A stretch of 64,000 bases of DNA, from contig JAJEKV010000033.1 of NCBI GenBank assembly GCA_021234155.1, positions 9,023,641 through 9,087,640 on the forward strand, read 5' to 3'. This document shows, piece after piece, positions 12,120 through 23,338 of this stretch. The translations under genes and the position numbers were made by a program. Positions within the stretch are counted from its first letter, which is position 1. Each line of letters starts with the position of its first letter. Under the pieces are notes generated by a model. The model saw only the letters and a program-made list of their open reading frames with translations, had not been told where the DNA came from and did not search any database. This stretch comes from Isoetes taiwanensis. Taxonomy: Eukaryota; Streptophyta; Lycopodiopsida; Isoetales; Isoetaceae.

Positions 12120-13800
12120 GAATAACCCGGTATGCCAAATTGGGCTTTGAATTCACGGACCTATAATCGTACTCTATTCCCTGCGGGTGGCACATGCTCT
12201 GCGAATACCCAAATGGGTTTTGCATGGCATGTGCCACCCAAAGGAATGGAGGTACAAATTATAGGTCAAAGAGATGGCATCCAAATGGCGATTTGGCAAC
12301 CATTCAAGAAGGATCACGCTCGTCACGCCGGGATGAAAGAGACACGAGTACAAACATCGAGACTTCCCAACCCTTGCTTTCACCCCTCTTTGAACAATGG
12401 AACTTAGCATGTAAACTAAGCTACATTGCCCAAAGAGGAGGGGAAAGAAAGATTGGGAAGTCTCGATGCTTGAACTCATCAATCAACGACATCTAATGAA
12501 CCCACAGAATCGCAAGCTCCTTCTACAGAAGTCTATATTGTTTGCCTGACAACCATTCAAGAGGGTTGCGCTCTTGGCTTACTCCTTTTCGAAGTTTCTC
12601 CTTGCATGATCTAATTCGCCACACGAAAGTGAGCGATGTCATCCTAGGGGCAAATTAGATACACAAAAAAAAAACTAAAGAGACTAAGCCAGGGTGAGCG
12701 AAGTTGGAAGACACTTCGGTATGCCAAATTGGGCTTTGAATGCTATCCGCACCTATAATCAGATTTATTCCTCCTGGGTGGCACATGCTTTGAATACCCA
12801 AATGGGTTTGCATGGCATGTGCCACCCAAAGGAATGGAGGTACAAATTATAGGTCCGATGGCATCCAAATGGCGATTTGGCATGCACCAAAGTTAACATG
12901 ACGCGCCCTCCAATTTCAAGTCATAGTGATGCTCAAGGTTCTCCATCAATAGAAGGAGTTAGGATGTTCCATGATTTGGTGCCTAACAACACCCATCAGA
13001 TAGATGGACAACGCCCGAGGCACCACTTTGGCTTGAAATTAGAGTGCGCCTCACCTCCGGACGCCCGAGACACAGGTTCGTGCATCGAGACGCCCAATCT
13101 TCTTTCCCGGGTCTTTGGACAATGGAACTTAGCATGTAAACTAAGCTACATTGCCCAAAGAGCCGGGGAAAGAAAAACGGGAAGTCTCGACATGCTTGAA
13201 TTCAGGAGTCAAAGCTTGCTTCAATCACTAACATCTAATGAACATACGTAATCGCAAAAGCAACCACTAGGCCTTATATCCTCCGTGGCCACAATAAAAA
13301 TAGAGTACTCAAAAACCTTGTAACCTCCTCTAGAACGAACGATTTGCCCTCCGACCCCATTTTGCTGCGTCTTTGTGTAATATAACCTAGCAAAGTATCT
13401 AAGATACATTGACACGTAGACACGCTAAAAGAGAGTGAGAGCAAAGCTCGCCTCCTTCTAAAGGAGGTAACAAGAATTTCGAGAAGTCTATATTGTTTGC
13501 CATCGAGAATATAAGGCCCTGGTGACCGACAACCATTCAAGAGGGTTGCGGTGTGCGGATGTTTTGACTCACTCACCATCCAACCATGACCATCCAAGAG
13601 GGTCGCCTTTGGCTTACTCCCTTTTCGAAGTTTCTTTTGATGTATCTAATTCGCCACACCGAAAGTGAGCGATGTCATCCTAGGGGCAAATTAGATAATA
13701 TAAATAGAAAACGAAGGAGACTCACCTACTGGTGAGCGGGGTGACCACTAGGACAAACAAAAGAGACTAAGCCAGGATAAAAGAGATTGGGAAGTCTCAA
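12120..13800. repeat. Duplicated region with two kinds of fold-back element
   Basis: About 12120-12700 is duplicated, with rearrangement, at 12715-13790. Fold-back type 1 spans 12131-12298 and 12720-12883. Its ends ATGCCAAAT and ATTTGGCA are inverted, with a nested inverted pair GGTGGCACATGC / GCATGTGCCACC. Fold-back type 2 spans 12357-12466 and 13085-13190, with outer arms CGAGACTTCCCAA / TTGGGAAGTCTCG (one arm changed in the second copy) around ACTTAGCATGTAAACTAAG. The block CGAAAGTGAGCGATGTCATC is also in both halves (12630, 13665). The ORFs crossing it are by-products of the hairpins. Confidence 0.8.
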
Positions 13801-15769
13801 TGCCTTTACTATGAGCACTACTCGATCCTTTGATAACATCATTACACCTTGTTTGAAATAACGTCATTATACCCGCCATTCACAAAATGATACAGGTCAA
13901 AATTTGGCATGTCTAAAAATGTAATATCTCATTTTCATTGGTCATTTGGATCAATATAATCACCCCAAGGCCCCTGGAGGTGGTGGTAAGAACCGGTTAA
14001 TGTCCGGCATCGCTCTCCTTCACGCTGCTCCTCCACCCCCTCCACAATTCCATCTCGCGAAAGGTTTGAAAAGTGTGCATCCGCCCATCCCTCCCGCGAG
14101 CGGCCAAATGTGGCAACGCTGCATGCGACCTTGCATATTAAATATGGCATATTGTAACTCGTGAAAAATCCATCCGTCTTGCAAGGTTGGATGTGGCGGC
14201 TTTGCAACATCCAATCAAGAACACATCGCATGTGCATACGATGCCCACACCCCCTAGAGTGTACCAGCCCACCGTGTCAGTTGTCACCACAAAATTGGCA
14301 ATGTCTCAGAATCAACAACCTTTAGCTCTTCCCATCGACTCTCATACAAATACTCGCGAGGGAGATAGGATATCGACCGCCAAGTCACCCTAAAAGGGTC
14401 GAGTCTAACGATTTGGTCAAATTGCGCAAGTGCTCGTTGTTTTCTCTAAGGACCGTTGCCTCCTGTTTAATGCCGCTTAGTTGCCGTTTAAGCGCCCCTC
14501 TAATTCAGTGCCATCTTATCATACCCATCGGCACGGTCCTTCGCTTAATATTCTCCTCGAGAAAGTGTCAGGGTTCGACTTCTCTCATTCTCTAGTTGGG
14601 CCCGAATATCCACAAAGGTCATTCACGGCTCCAGTAGCGGCTACCCCTGTCACCTCCAAAAGTTGGATAGCGTCGGCAACAAGGTATGTAATGGTGATGG
14701 GCTCACCATGTGGCCCTCTCGCTATCTTCCGATAGCTTGACCCTCTTCGTCTTTGCCACTACCGCTTCCTTGCCTCCATTTCCTACTCCCATAATTTACG
14801 GGCACTTCCTTCACAAGCTCGTGTAGTATACTTTAGCCAAGAAAACTCTTACTAAACTCACCGATTGTGGGGTAAATGTCCCTTCACTTGGACATGACGC
14901 CGAGTGCTTTTGCTCGAACCACAAAGATTCTTGCACTCGTGAGCCTTATACTTACCCCCGCCTACTAGGCCACTCACTTTCAAACTCATTCTTGTCCAAA
15001 TTTGTGATTACATCGTCGTAGTCGCTCTCCACTTGGACAATAGCCGCCCCCCCGCCCGGCTACATTATGCACCTCTCGTGATGGTGCAATTATCCTCTTT
15101 GAAACTTCATCCATCGCGACGCAACCTTCTTAACTCGGGTAGATGCGAAACTCATTCGCCCTTTGCATGTACCGGCCTCTTCCATTTGCCGAAAGTGCGG
15201 TGACATCTCAAGCTCGTTTCTCCAACCCTTGATGCCAAGGAGATCGAGTAGAGGGGGTCCTCAAATTAGAGGGAACCGAAAATCCATGCCGATCCTGGCC
15301 GCTTCCGACGAGACCGACATTCCGCGGTGTCGATTCAATTCTTCGTCCCCGCTCGTGGGACATAATTTGACTGGCCGACTTCTATAGGTGCAATCGACCG
15401 ACTTGTATAGGTGTGTTTTGACTTTTTTGTCTTTATAATGTTCGTTAGTCTGCGACATATAAAAAGCATAGAATAAATAACACAAAAACACACCTAAAAG
15501 GAAAAACTAAGCTACACAACACACATAGACAATAATCTTTCATGTAGCATCGATAAGTGTTTAATGAATTTAGTTGGAATATTATGTAATACAAGGATGT
15601 TTGAATGTAAGTGAATATGCACGCTAGGCGTGACTAGGACCAGCTTGGTCTAATGCATCGCCGCCACCCTCGCCAAGTTGAAGAATCCAACTGATTCCAA
15701 TTGTGGCCTCGCGGCACGGAATTGAGAGCAATGAAAACCGCCCGCATTGTGTCAAGTAGCCGGGCCATA
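13801..15769. other. Unrecognised interior of the hAT-like element
   Basis: Short ORFs occur on both strands, the longest about 100 codons (14237-13935, minus). The minus strand has scattered open stretches rich in Arg, Gly and Ser that may continue the kinase-like gene upstream of it in coordinate (15770-17480), but no domain is recognised. This may be decayed cargo. Confidence 0.35.
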
Positions 15770-17480
15770 TCAAATTTTCGTGGTTTTGTCCCTCATTGGC
15801 GACTCAACGCAATGTTTCAAATAGTCGCACATTCTCCGATGCTTGCCTTGTCGCTCCAAGTTTCCTATTGACTCCATGTAGGAGTGCTTACTAGCAAAGT
15901 CGGCTAAGTAGTAGACAATGTACGCCAGCCCGTGTAAATCAAAGTCAACCCTTGCGTGCACCGCCTCTTGAGCCACTACCAAAAAAAAGATCATCATGCA
16001 TATATGGATGCCCCGGCCCTTTCCATCTCAATTCTTTTCTTACCTTCGCCATCCATACCCTTGTAATGCCATCGCTTTTACCTCCACCGCCTCGTGGATC
16101 AACCCGATTCACCCCAATCACAAATGCCAATGTATACGTACCGAGGATTAATACATCCCTTCTCCTTTCCATAATCAAAATGGAGCAATATATTGCCCGG
16201 ATGCAAGTCCATATGCAAATATCTTTCTTGATGGAGCTTTCGTGAGTCTCGCTCTCTGAATGACATTGCTAAGTCCCCAACCCTAGAGGCAACAAATAAT
16301 TCTTTTTTCTTTTCTCAAGGCCCCTCAAGCAAAGCCTCAAGTCCGTCTCAAACTCGGGGACAGCTCCCAACTTCTTAAATGCAAGCTCGCAAAGGCATTG
16401 GACCCATGACTTGTAAAGAAGGTTGCCAACTAACCTCCACTCCAAAAGGGAAAATTAAGCCTTGTCTTTCTAGGCGGTTGTGCTACCAATGCACAGATTA
16501 TACACCGTGCCTAACTTGCATTCGACTCCCTCATGTTCTTCAAAGATAGCTTCCACTAACTTATTGGGTTCGTACTATATTTGAAAATTATTATGTTGAA
16601 GTTTTACACAATAAGGTTCATCCTTAATAAAACTAGACCCTAAAATATTGCACTTATACAATCGCACCATATGAACCGGAACCAATTCGTTTGTCTCATT
16701 TTATTATTTGTGATGAATCTACCATGGCAAACCAAGTAGTCTTGGCATCCGCTTCTTCACGAGCTTCCCACTCCCTATCGTCTCTCACCGGGACGTTTGG
16801 CTTTTATGGTTTTGCGCCAACACTTTCTTAACAAGATGGGGAGGTTGATGGGCCTCTTTCTTCAATTTTCGTTGGTCCACGCCGCATTCCATGTGTCGGC
16901 TTTTTCTTTCAACTCTAGCCTCAGCGATGACTACTCAAATTTGCAACTTCGCGGATCATATTGCCGGTAGTGCGGCTAATATTACCCACTATCCATGTAT
17001 ACCTCTCTTGCTCACTCTTTTCGGGCTCTAGCTCCATCATTCAAGCTTAAAAGCCCTCTCGGCATCTTTACCAGCCCCCGCATGGTAGTCTAGCCATCCT
17101 TCCTCACCGCTAGTAATCAATTCCAAATCGAAATGAGGCATTGCACAAACGACATTACACAACCAGTTCATGAAATCTGGTCTCAAAGTAGACCATGCTT
17201 GTTGTGGTCTACTTTTTTTCTACGCGGTCTTTGCGAGAAGATGACTCCAATTGTTGCGTGCTCAGAGCTTTGTGTTTGAGACGCCAATGCCTCTACCGGT
17301 TTTTGCGGCTCTATCCGAGACACTAATGCCACATTTGGTTGCAAGTTAACTTCCGCTCTCTCTCTTGAAGTCATACTTCTTGTTTTAAGGGATTGTCTAG
17401 CAAAGCTAGCAAAATGCGCGACTCGACGATAATACGCGAATCGACAACAAAAGCAACACCTACAAGTCAAGCAAAGATAA
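15770..17480 (-). pseudogene. Protein-kinase-like gene inside the hAT element (antisense, broken)
   Basis: Minus-strand frames, read from high to low coordinate, give the landmarks of a kinase fold in order. A glycine-rich loop, RIGSGSYGAIV, is at about 16690-16650. It is followed by YCVKLQ, fitting the VAIK lysine strand. A catalytic-loop phrase, YLHMDLHPGNILL, is at about 16228-16180, matching HxDLxxxN. Then come VIGV in the place of the metal-binding loop, VWMAKV near the APE position, and HDDLFFG, resembling DxxSFG of subdomain IX. Upstream (17480-16900) a minus frame contains PHFDLELITSGEEGWLDYHAG, whose family I do not recognise. Stops and frameshifts are frequent. It lies between the inverted ends and opposite to the transposase, so it is probably captured cargo. 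Confidence 0.6.
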
Positions 17481-18339
17481 AACTTTCAATTTAGTGCTTA
17501 GCACATGAGGGTAAATCAACTCACTTTAACCAAAACAAAACACTAATTTTATGCTTCCTACACTAAGACCCTAACATGAGTATGTATGTGCAAGGCCAAG
17601 GATAGGGTAACAAATAAAAGGACCAAAACACGATTTATGATCTATAGCCCAGCCTACTTCCAAAATGCAAGGCTAGCAAGTTTTAAATGCATTGCACTTG
17701 TCCTAGGTCACGCTTTTTTCAAAAGACGAGACCAATCGAATGCTTATCAAAACATACGCCCAGTTCCTATATTAGTGTCGGACTTTCATCAACAACACCA
17801 TCGTGAACTAGGGTGTGAATTGATAAAACATTCTCCTAACCCTTAATAAAAAGTACAACGCACACCTTCGACAATCACAGTGACCAAGGCCAACAACGGG
17901 CCGGCGAGGGTTATACTCTTACTAAAGGGAGACCCTAGTTGCCTTAAGCTTCAAAGAAGTGCCACCCACCCAAGATGGCTTAAATAAATGCGGCAATACG
18001 GTGCAAGGGCATGCCTATGCTCTTGGCAACACGCAACCCTAAAAAGCCCTCGGTTGTTGTTTAAGGGAAGGCAACCAATTTTTTTCTTTTTTTTTTTTTT
18101 ACTTTACTCTTAAATTATTATTTGCTTAAATTATTATTATTTTTTTTTTCTAAAATAGGTAAGCTCAAATTCACGTAACAAGGCACTCACCATCGTTCGC
18201 CCCTTACATTGTGGGGCAAAAAGCGAGGGCCTAATCAAGGACCTAACCCGCCTACCTATCAAAAACAAAAAAAACCCTAAAAACTAAGAAAACAAAAAAA
18301 AAGGTTTTGGGTGGCAAATTGCAAGGTTGGCGCTAGAAA
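17481..18339. other. Spacer near the right end of the hAT-like element
   Basis: No gene is seen. Homopolymer and AT-rich runs occur at about 18080-18150 (TTTTTTTTTTTTTT and TTATTATT). Confidence 0.5.
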
Positions 18340-18757
18340 TACCTTGTTTGCGGGTATAGAAAACTGAATCTGGCAAGGAATATATAAAAATTTCGCAGAC
18401 GCTCGAAAAACTTCGGGCTACAGACGAAAAACTTTTCACAGACGCCAAACGCGGAAAACCAACAGACGCGAACATCGCCCGGCGCCAGACTGGGAAATAG
18501 TTTCAAAGCGCACGCCAAAAACTTTCACAGACGCGTGACAAGTTTTCAGAAGTTTAAAGTCGACCATACCTTTGGCGCTAGAATTTGTATTTCACAGACA
18601 AGTTTTTTCGCAGACGCTAAGCTTTCGGCAGACGTCTGTAAATTTTTTTTTTCCTACGGCGAGGTTTTTATATCGTTAAATACGCATTTTATTAAAAATA
18701 CGTATTTTTTGACTTTATACGTGAATTTTAATTTTGCAATGATAGAACCTATCCCCG
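18340..18757. promoter_or_regulatory. Right subterminal motif cluster and right inverted end of the hAT-like element
   Basis: CAGACGC or closely related words recur at least eight times between 18390 and 18640, in the opposite orientation to the left cluster. The inverted end GAACCTATCCCC finishes at 18756. The transposase-binding interpretation is inference from other hAT elements. Confidence 0.6.
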
Positions 18758-18763
18758 GTTTTA

Positions 18764-19750
18764 GGAGAAGAGTGGTCGCTTGATCGCTTTCCACATTCAA
18801 TCATAAAAATGGGAAATCTATCCAATATATGCTATTGATAGCTTACCCCCTGCTCCATCCTCTCAATTTCCCCTTTAATATATTGTAATCGACCCCTTCA
18901 TGGCTTAATGCATCCTATCAACCCACGAGTCTTAAGAAATTTTAATTTATTTTCAATCGGGCTTTGCATTCCTAAGTGGCTTACCAACAAAGGTCGACTC
19001 CTTTTCGTGCCAGCTCCTTTCGCACATCTTTCGCACTTTTGGTTTGCATATTCCAAGATCCGGGTTCACCGCTTCTTACGCCTTTGGAGTGTTCCGACTT
19101 TGGGACGACCCCCCGGTATTCACCATGTCTATGGAAGTAAGGAAGTCTCCCAAAGCGACAAAGTTTTGCACCTTCTCTCCCTTCTCAAAGGCCAAACAAC
19201 TAGTGATTTCTTTGATTTGATCAAGTCCTTTTTTAATTTCAGTACGGATTAAATCCGGTAGCTTTCCGAATCTCGCTTTCCAAAGATCCCCACCTTTCCC
19301 ATCGTTTCTTTTTCCTTTGAGTCTGCCCTCTATTTTGCACATTTCCCAAGGTCCGCCCCAATTGTCCCGACAAGTTGCATATTCCCGCACATTCTTACCC
19401 CCCCGTTTCGACTCAGAACCTAATTTTTTATCTTTTTCCAGTCTTTCTTCTAGTTACCACCCTACCAATCAGAACTAACTGTAAACTCTGACTACTATCT
19501 TACTGTCTACCCAAGAACAGTGCACATGAAAGATACCAGCAGCACTAGCATTTCTGTCACCTACAAACTCTCCCAACCAAGATTCTAGAAGTGCTACCTC
19601 AGATTGAGGAACTGTTGAGAAAACTGAAGTAAACAATTCCTCAGGGAAGAATCGGTTATACATCAGGCTTTCCCATAGCTGAGTACTTTCTCCCTCTAAC
19701 CATCCACAAGAAAATCTTTCTCCCTGGATCAGAATGGTGAAGTGCTTCAT
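18764..19750 (-). pseudogene. LINE ORF1, N-terminal part (separated by the hAT insertion)
   Basis: The minus-strand frame starts MKHFTILIQGERFS at 19750 and runs through GWLEGESTQLWESLMYN to 19475. It then resumes at 19390-19076 (WGGPWEMCKIEGRLKG, IKKGLDQIKEITSCLAFEKG). Continuing toward 18764, another frame reads YIKGEIERMEQG. This precedes the ORF1 half at 8370-7209 once the hAT is removed. Bases 19751-19824 are then the LINE 5' leader, ending at the target duplication. No known RNA-binding fold is visible in this half; assignment rests on position, polarity and continuity. Confidence 0.65.
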
Positions 19751-19834
19751 GGTTTAGGGTAGAGAAGACGTCGTTCTCCCGCCTGCGCTCCCGCTCCCGC
19801 CTCCTCCATCATGAAATCGAGCACCAAATGTTAT

Positions 19835-21240
19835 ATTTATTCAAGTTTAATGTTCAGTTAATGCAGATCTGATCTAAAGGTCAAAGATGAGGCTTTGAAA
19901 CAGATTGGTTATTTCATTAGGTACTTTATCATGCTTTATAATTTTGGTAACTCTGGAGGGACGATTATCTTCCTCTTTCTAGCAGCTCTTAAATTCTGCA
20001 AGGAAAAAATAAAAAATGTAAATAAATCAATGAAATAGTTAAAAAGTATTCAGGTGTATGTGTGCTTGTTCTAAAAGCTAAACTGGAAGAAATTTGACAA
20101 TAATCCACATGATCACGTATTCAAAAAACATATAATCTAAATTTATTGCATAAACACCATATGTATTGTTTCGAAAGTTAAAAATAGGTCAACTTGAAAG
20201 TTCCAAAGACAACCTACTCTTGCTCTATACAACAAAAAAAAGTTACATGCACTTCTTATTTTCAAAAACATCACATCATATGATTGAGAACATCTTTCGC
20301 ATTTACACATGAAGCTATTTTCATATCATTCCATTCCATGAAATTATGACTTGTCTAAATATACTATTAAATACATAGTTTCCATATCTACAGTAGTACA
20401 TACACATGCTCGTAAATAAAGTTTAAGAAGTAGTGCCTCTAGTTGTTACAAAAAACCATATGCTATGAAGGACGTTGTGATAACAAAAAATGTGTGGCTA
20501 ACACAAACATTACATACCCTCTTTAGTACTCAAAATGAACTGGGTATGCACTTCCATTCCTAGTTCTTTCCGACTCTCCTATCGTTTGCCACTAAGCCCA
20601 ACAACATTATAGACAAAGACATAAAACACGTTCAGACATTTCTAGAACATCCAAGTACTTAATTACATACACAACTCGATCGAGCGAGACTTGTAGACGG
20701 GCTTCTAGATGAATGTAGGGGATCTACAAACTGATTATAAGAACATGGTAGGGGTCTACTTTAATTTAAATATTGAGTCGATATATATGATGGGGGTTTG
20801 ACATAGAAATTTTGATTCCACACGGTTTGATTTAAGCCACTTTACCCACAGAAAACTAAGGGCAACCCTCCGTGCGCAGCACCTTGTTTTTTTTTTTTGG
20901 TAGTGTTCTATGACTTTAAATTGCAGATTGAAAACATGGTTTGTTATGTTGGTGGGTTTATGTTGCTATGCACTTCCTCATATAATCTTCCGGAATGCCT
21001 TGCAACTTGGCTCCCATCTGCCATACCATCTTAATATTATCTAGAGTAGGGCATATAGGCAAGTGCCCTAGAACTGAATATAGGCGGGAAAATTAGGATA
21101 TGTTTGAACCATATTTTGAATAGAGGAATGGATGGAACATAAGACACAATGCACCATCAAGTAGTATGAAGCTTCATTAAAAACGTAGCCCTCAGCTGAT
21201 GCGATAATGTGTCCGAAATTGGAATTGGTATATAACCTAA
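19835..21240. other. Gene-free AT-rich stretch
   Basis: About 1.4 kb without a recognisable gene. The ORFs are short and stop-dense. A run of 14 T occurs at about 20887-20900. Nothing else distinctive was seen. Confidence 0.5.
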
Positions 21241-21554
21241 GGTTTGTGAAGGTTTTATGGGGGTATTCGTATGTGATACCATATATTGATGACGGTGGCA
21301 ACTGGGATTCCTAACCCTAGAATCTTGGGCGGGCATATTGGAGTTCCGGATGCCTGGTTGGCCGGAACTGGTGGTTGCTCCTTGGGCTGCTGCAGGGATG
21401 GCGGAGCTCCGGGTGATGTGTCGGCTGTTTGTTTTGTTTCCTTATTTGTTTCTGTGGATAAGCTGGGGTCGTGGGTGTTGGCGGGGAGCGGAGGTGCAGT
21501 ATTGAAGAAGACAGAGGTAAGATTTTTTTCTGTGCCATTGTATTTATATCTGCC

Positions 21555-23030
21555 ATGTCTATGAAGAGGGCAGCCAGAAAGGGTCAGAGTGGTCGTTCCT
21601 ATGGCCCTGCTTCTATGAGCCATGTGTTGAATGTGAGTTCTTCCAATTCCCAAGAGAGAGGCCAGGATTTCTTTGCTGATCAGGATTGGAACCTTATAGA
21701 TGTCAGTGTTACCCTAGGTTTGTCTGGGCAGGATGTCCCTATGAGTTTTTATGATGGCCTTGTGGGATTTTGCAATAGGAGGTGTGTTGCTGGAGCTGTG
21801 GCCATGGAAAGGGGTGCTACTGTAGACCATTTGCATTGTCGTCAGTCTTTAGAGCCCTAGTTTAAAACCCCTAGGGCCATGAATGATGCCATAAAGAAGG
21901 AATTTAATTGGGCTTGTAAAGGTGTGATCTTGGTATAAAGCCTTGAAGAATACTCGCCTTCATTGTTTTGAGGGTATGATTGGTTATTGTATGAAAGATG
22001 TGGGAAAAGGTTCACTATGTGCGCCACCTTCATAATGTTAGTGAGGCTGCCATCGAAAGGTAAGGATTTGTATTTAAGATGGGAAGTGGTGATACCAAAA
22101 ACTTAGTTGTTCTTGATAATAAGAATTTGTTTAAATCGTAAACTGCCCATTATGTTAACTATCATGGCAACCGTAGGAAGGAAACCGCTAGCCTCTTGTT
22201 TACATTGGCCGAATGATTTGTTCTCGTAAGTTTACACTATCCAGTTCTTGGATTATAAAAACGCCCACATTAATGAGCACCGTGTCCGAGCTACATGGAG
22301 GGTCTTTGCTAAATTTTTTTGCATGCCCCCGGACATGAGAACTATTTTGTTTGGCCGCTCTTTGGGTTCGCACAGAGCGGAATGGGCCCGGGAGGAGGCG
22401 GTATTGGGATGATGCCATCCCCGTGGATGAACAAGACATTAATTTCGAGGATATTTGTGATGAGTCTTATAGTCATGACAAAGTGATGATGTTGTTGTTT
22501 TGGAGCCGGTGTGGATTTCATCCCTGCATGTGCACAAGGGTGATTGCACCATGGTCGTTGGGTGATCATGTTGATTGGCTTTGGACCTGCATAATTTGGT
22601 TTTTTTTTTTTTCATGGGTTCGTTTGCTTTTTAGTTGTGTGTAGTAATGGAGACCTGATGGAGAGCTTTATTCTTTGGCGCATGGACGCCCACATGTATC
22701 TTTGCCCGACTCCTATATTTCCCGGATTGTTGAAGCATCACAAAATCCTGTTGCCCATCTGGGAGCCTCTAGAGGCGATTTTTTGTGCTCAAGAGTTTGT
22801 TAGTAGCGAGATCCGTGTTGGGCGAGGCATAGGATTGCGGCATCCTTGGCGCTATGCTCAAAAAACGACTTAGAGGGTTTTATGCCTCAATCCGTAATGC
22901 TATTTCTGGCCGCGGGGTGGGATCAATTGGGGGTGCCTCGCTCTCGAAGTTACATGTCTTGCATAGCCTCATATGAGCCTTGCTAGGGTCTTGCTTGTGC
23001 AAGAAATTTTTGGATGAACTTATTAGGCAT
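21555..23030 (+). pseudogene. HUH/Rep-like endonuclease ORF (Replitron-like?), broken
   Basis: The frame opens MSMKRAARKGQSGRSYGP at 21555. A candidate HUH motif lies in AMERGATVDHLHC, with HLH at 21828-21836. After a frameshift it continues TPRAMNDAIKKEF. A candidate catalytic-tyrosine motif, GYCMKD, follows, with YCMK at 21985-21996. That order (ERG...HLH, then GYxxKD) is the layout of single-tyrosine rolling-circle Rep nucleases. Downstream phrases HLHNVSEAAIER, KNLVVLDNKNLF and RATWRVFAKFFCMPPDMRTILFG fit, from memory, the region after the nuclease in eukaryotic HUH transposons (Replitrons). Coding-like sequence continues to about 23030 (HPWRYAQK). I see no P-loop helicase. At least four frameshifts or stops break it. 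Confidence 0.5.
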
Positions 23031-23299
23031 GCATAGAGTGGGATCTATGAACATCATCTGTTTACATCTTGTTGTTTCTGTTTTTGTGTGGCCTGACAGA
23101 ACTATGACATACTTGTTTATCTTCTAAATGTGTTGTTCAATTTGTTGCAGCTTGGCCTTCATTGATAGGTATCATTTTGACACGTGTTGAGTCTTTTGCA
23201 TGAGGTCACGTATAATCCGAAGTTTGGGAATGGTTTTTTGTTTGGAATAATATGCTTCGATACTAACTTCATTTTTATTTCTTAGTGGGCAAATCGGGT

Positions 23300-23333
23300 A
23301 TACTAGGGATCCCTCCTTTGGGATGCCTAGTAT
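23300..23333. repeat. Strong hairpin 1, downstream of the HUH-like ORF
   Basis: ATACTAGGGATCCC pairs with GGGATGCCTAGTAT: 13 base pairs with one internal mismatch around a 6-base loop (23314-23319). It lies 270 bases past the last HUH-like coding sequence. Confidence 0.7.
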
Positions 23334-23338
23334 GCCTG

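Larger units (their letters stand above)
8371..18757 (+). mobile_element. hAT-like DNA transposon, 10.4 kb, with kinase-like cargo
   Basis: The ends are inverted: GGCGGGGATAGGTTCAAT at 8371 and (reverse complement) GGGGATAGGTTCTAT ending at 18756. Imperfect direct repeats flank them (GTTTTTA at 8364-8370, GGTTTTA at 18757-18763), close to the 8-bp duplication of hAT elements. It sits in ORF1 of the LINE, which continues on both sides. Both subterminal regions are packed with GACGC/GCGTC motifs. Contents: a plus-strand hAT transposase pseudogene (9190-11532), duplicated fold-backs (12120-13800), unrecognised sequence (13900-15770) and a minus-strand kinase-like pseudogene (17480-15770). Confidence 0.78.
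2464..19824 (-). mobile_element. L1-type LINE, degenerate, interrupted by a hAT element
   Basis: This is a minus-strand non-LTR retrotransposon. Its 3' tail is the 29-T run at 2463-2491. The ten bases CAAATGTTAT lie immediately outside the tail (2454-2463) and again just beyond the 5' end (19825-19834), which is a good target-site duplication. Reading 5' to 3' on the minus strand are ORF1 (19750 to 18764, then 8370 to about 7209), an AP-type endonuclease (6829-6452) and reverse transcriptase (5787-3725). Removing the nested hAT (8371-18757) leaves about 6.97 kb, a normal full-length plant L1. Stops and frameshifts show it is dead. Confidence 0.9.

Noticed and set aside
12174-13251. Several 90-120 codon ORFs on both strands
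   Set aside because: They mirror each other because they run through fold-back repeats. No domain found.
21286-21653. ORFs on both strands around 21300-21650
   Set aside because: Overlapping shadows with glycine- or proline-rich composition. None shows a domain; the HUH-like frame begins at 21555.
21555-23030. Endogenous geminivirus or other ssDNA virus insertion
   Set aside because: Only Rep-nuclease-like motifs are present. No helicase P-loop, no conserved nonanucleotide origin and no coat-like ORF was found. A transposon fits better.
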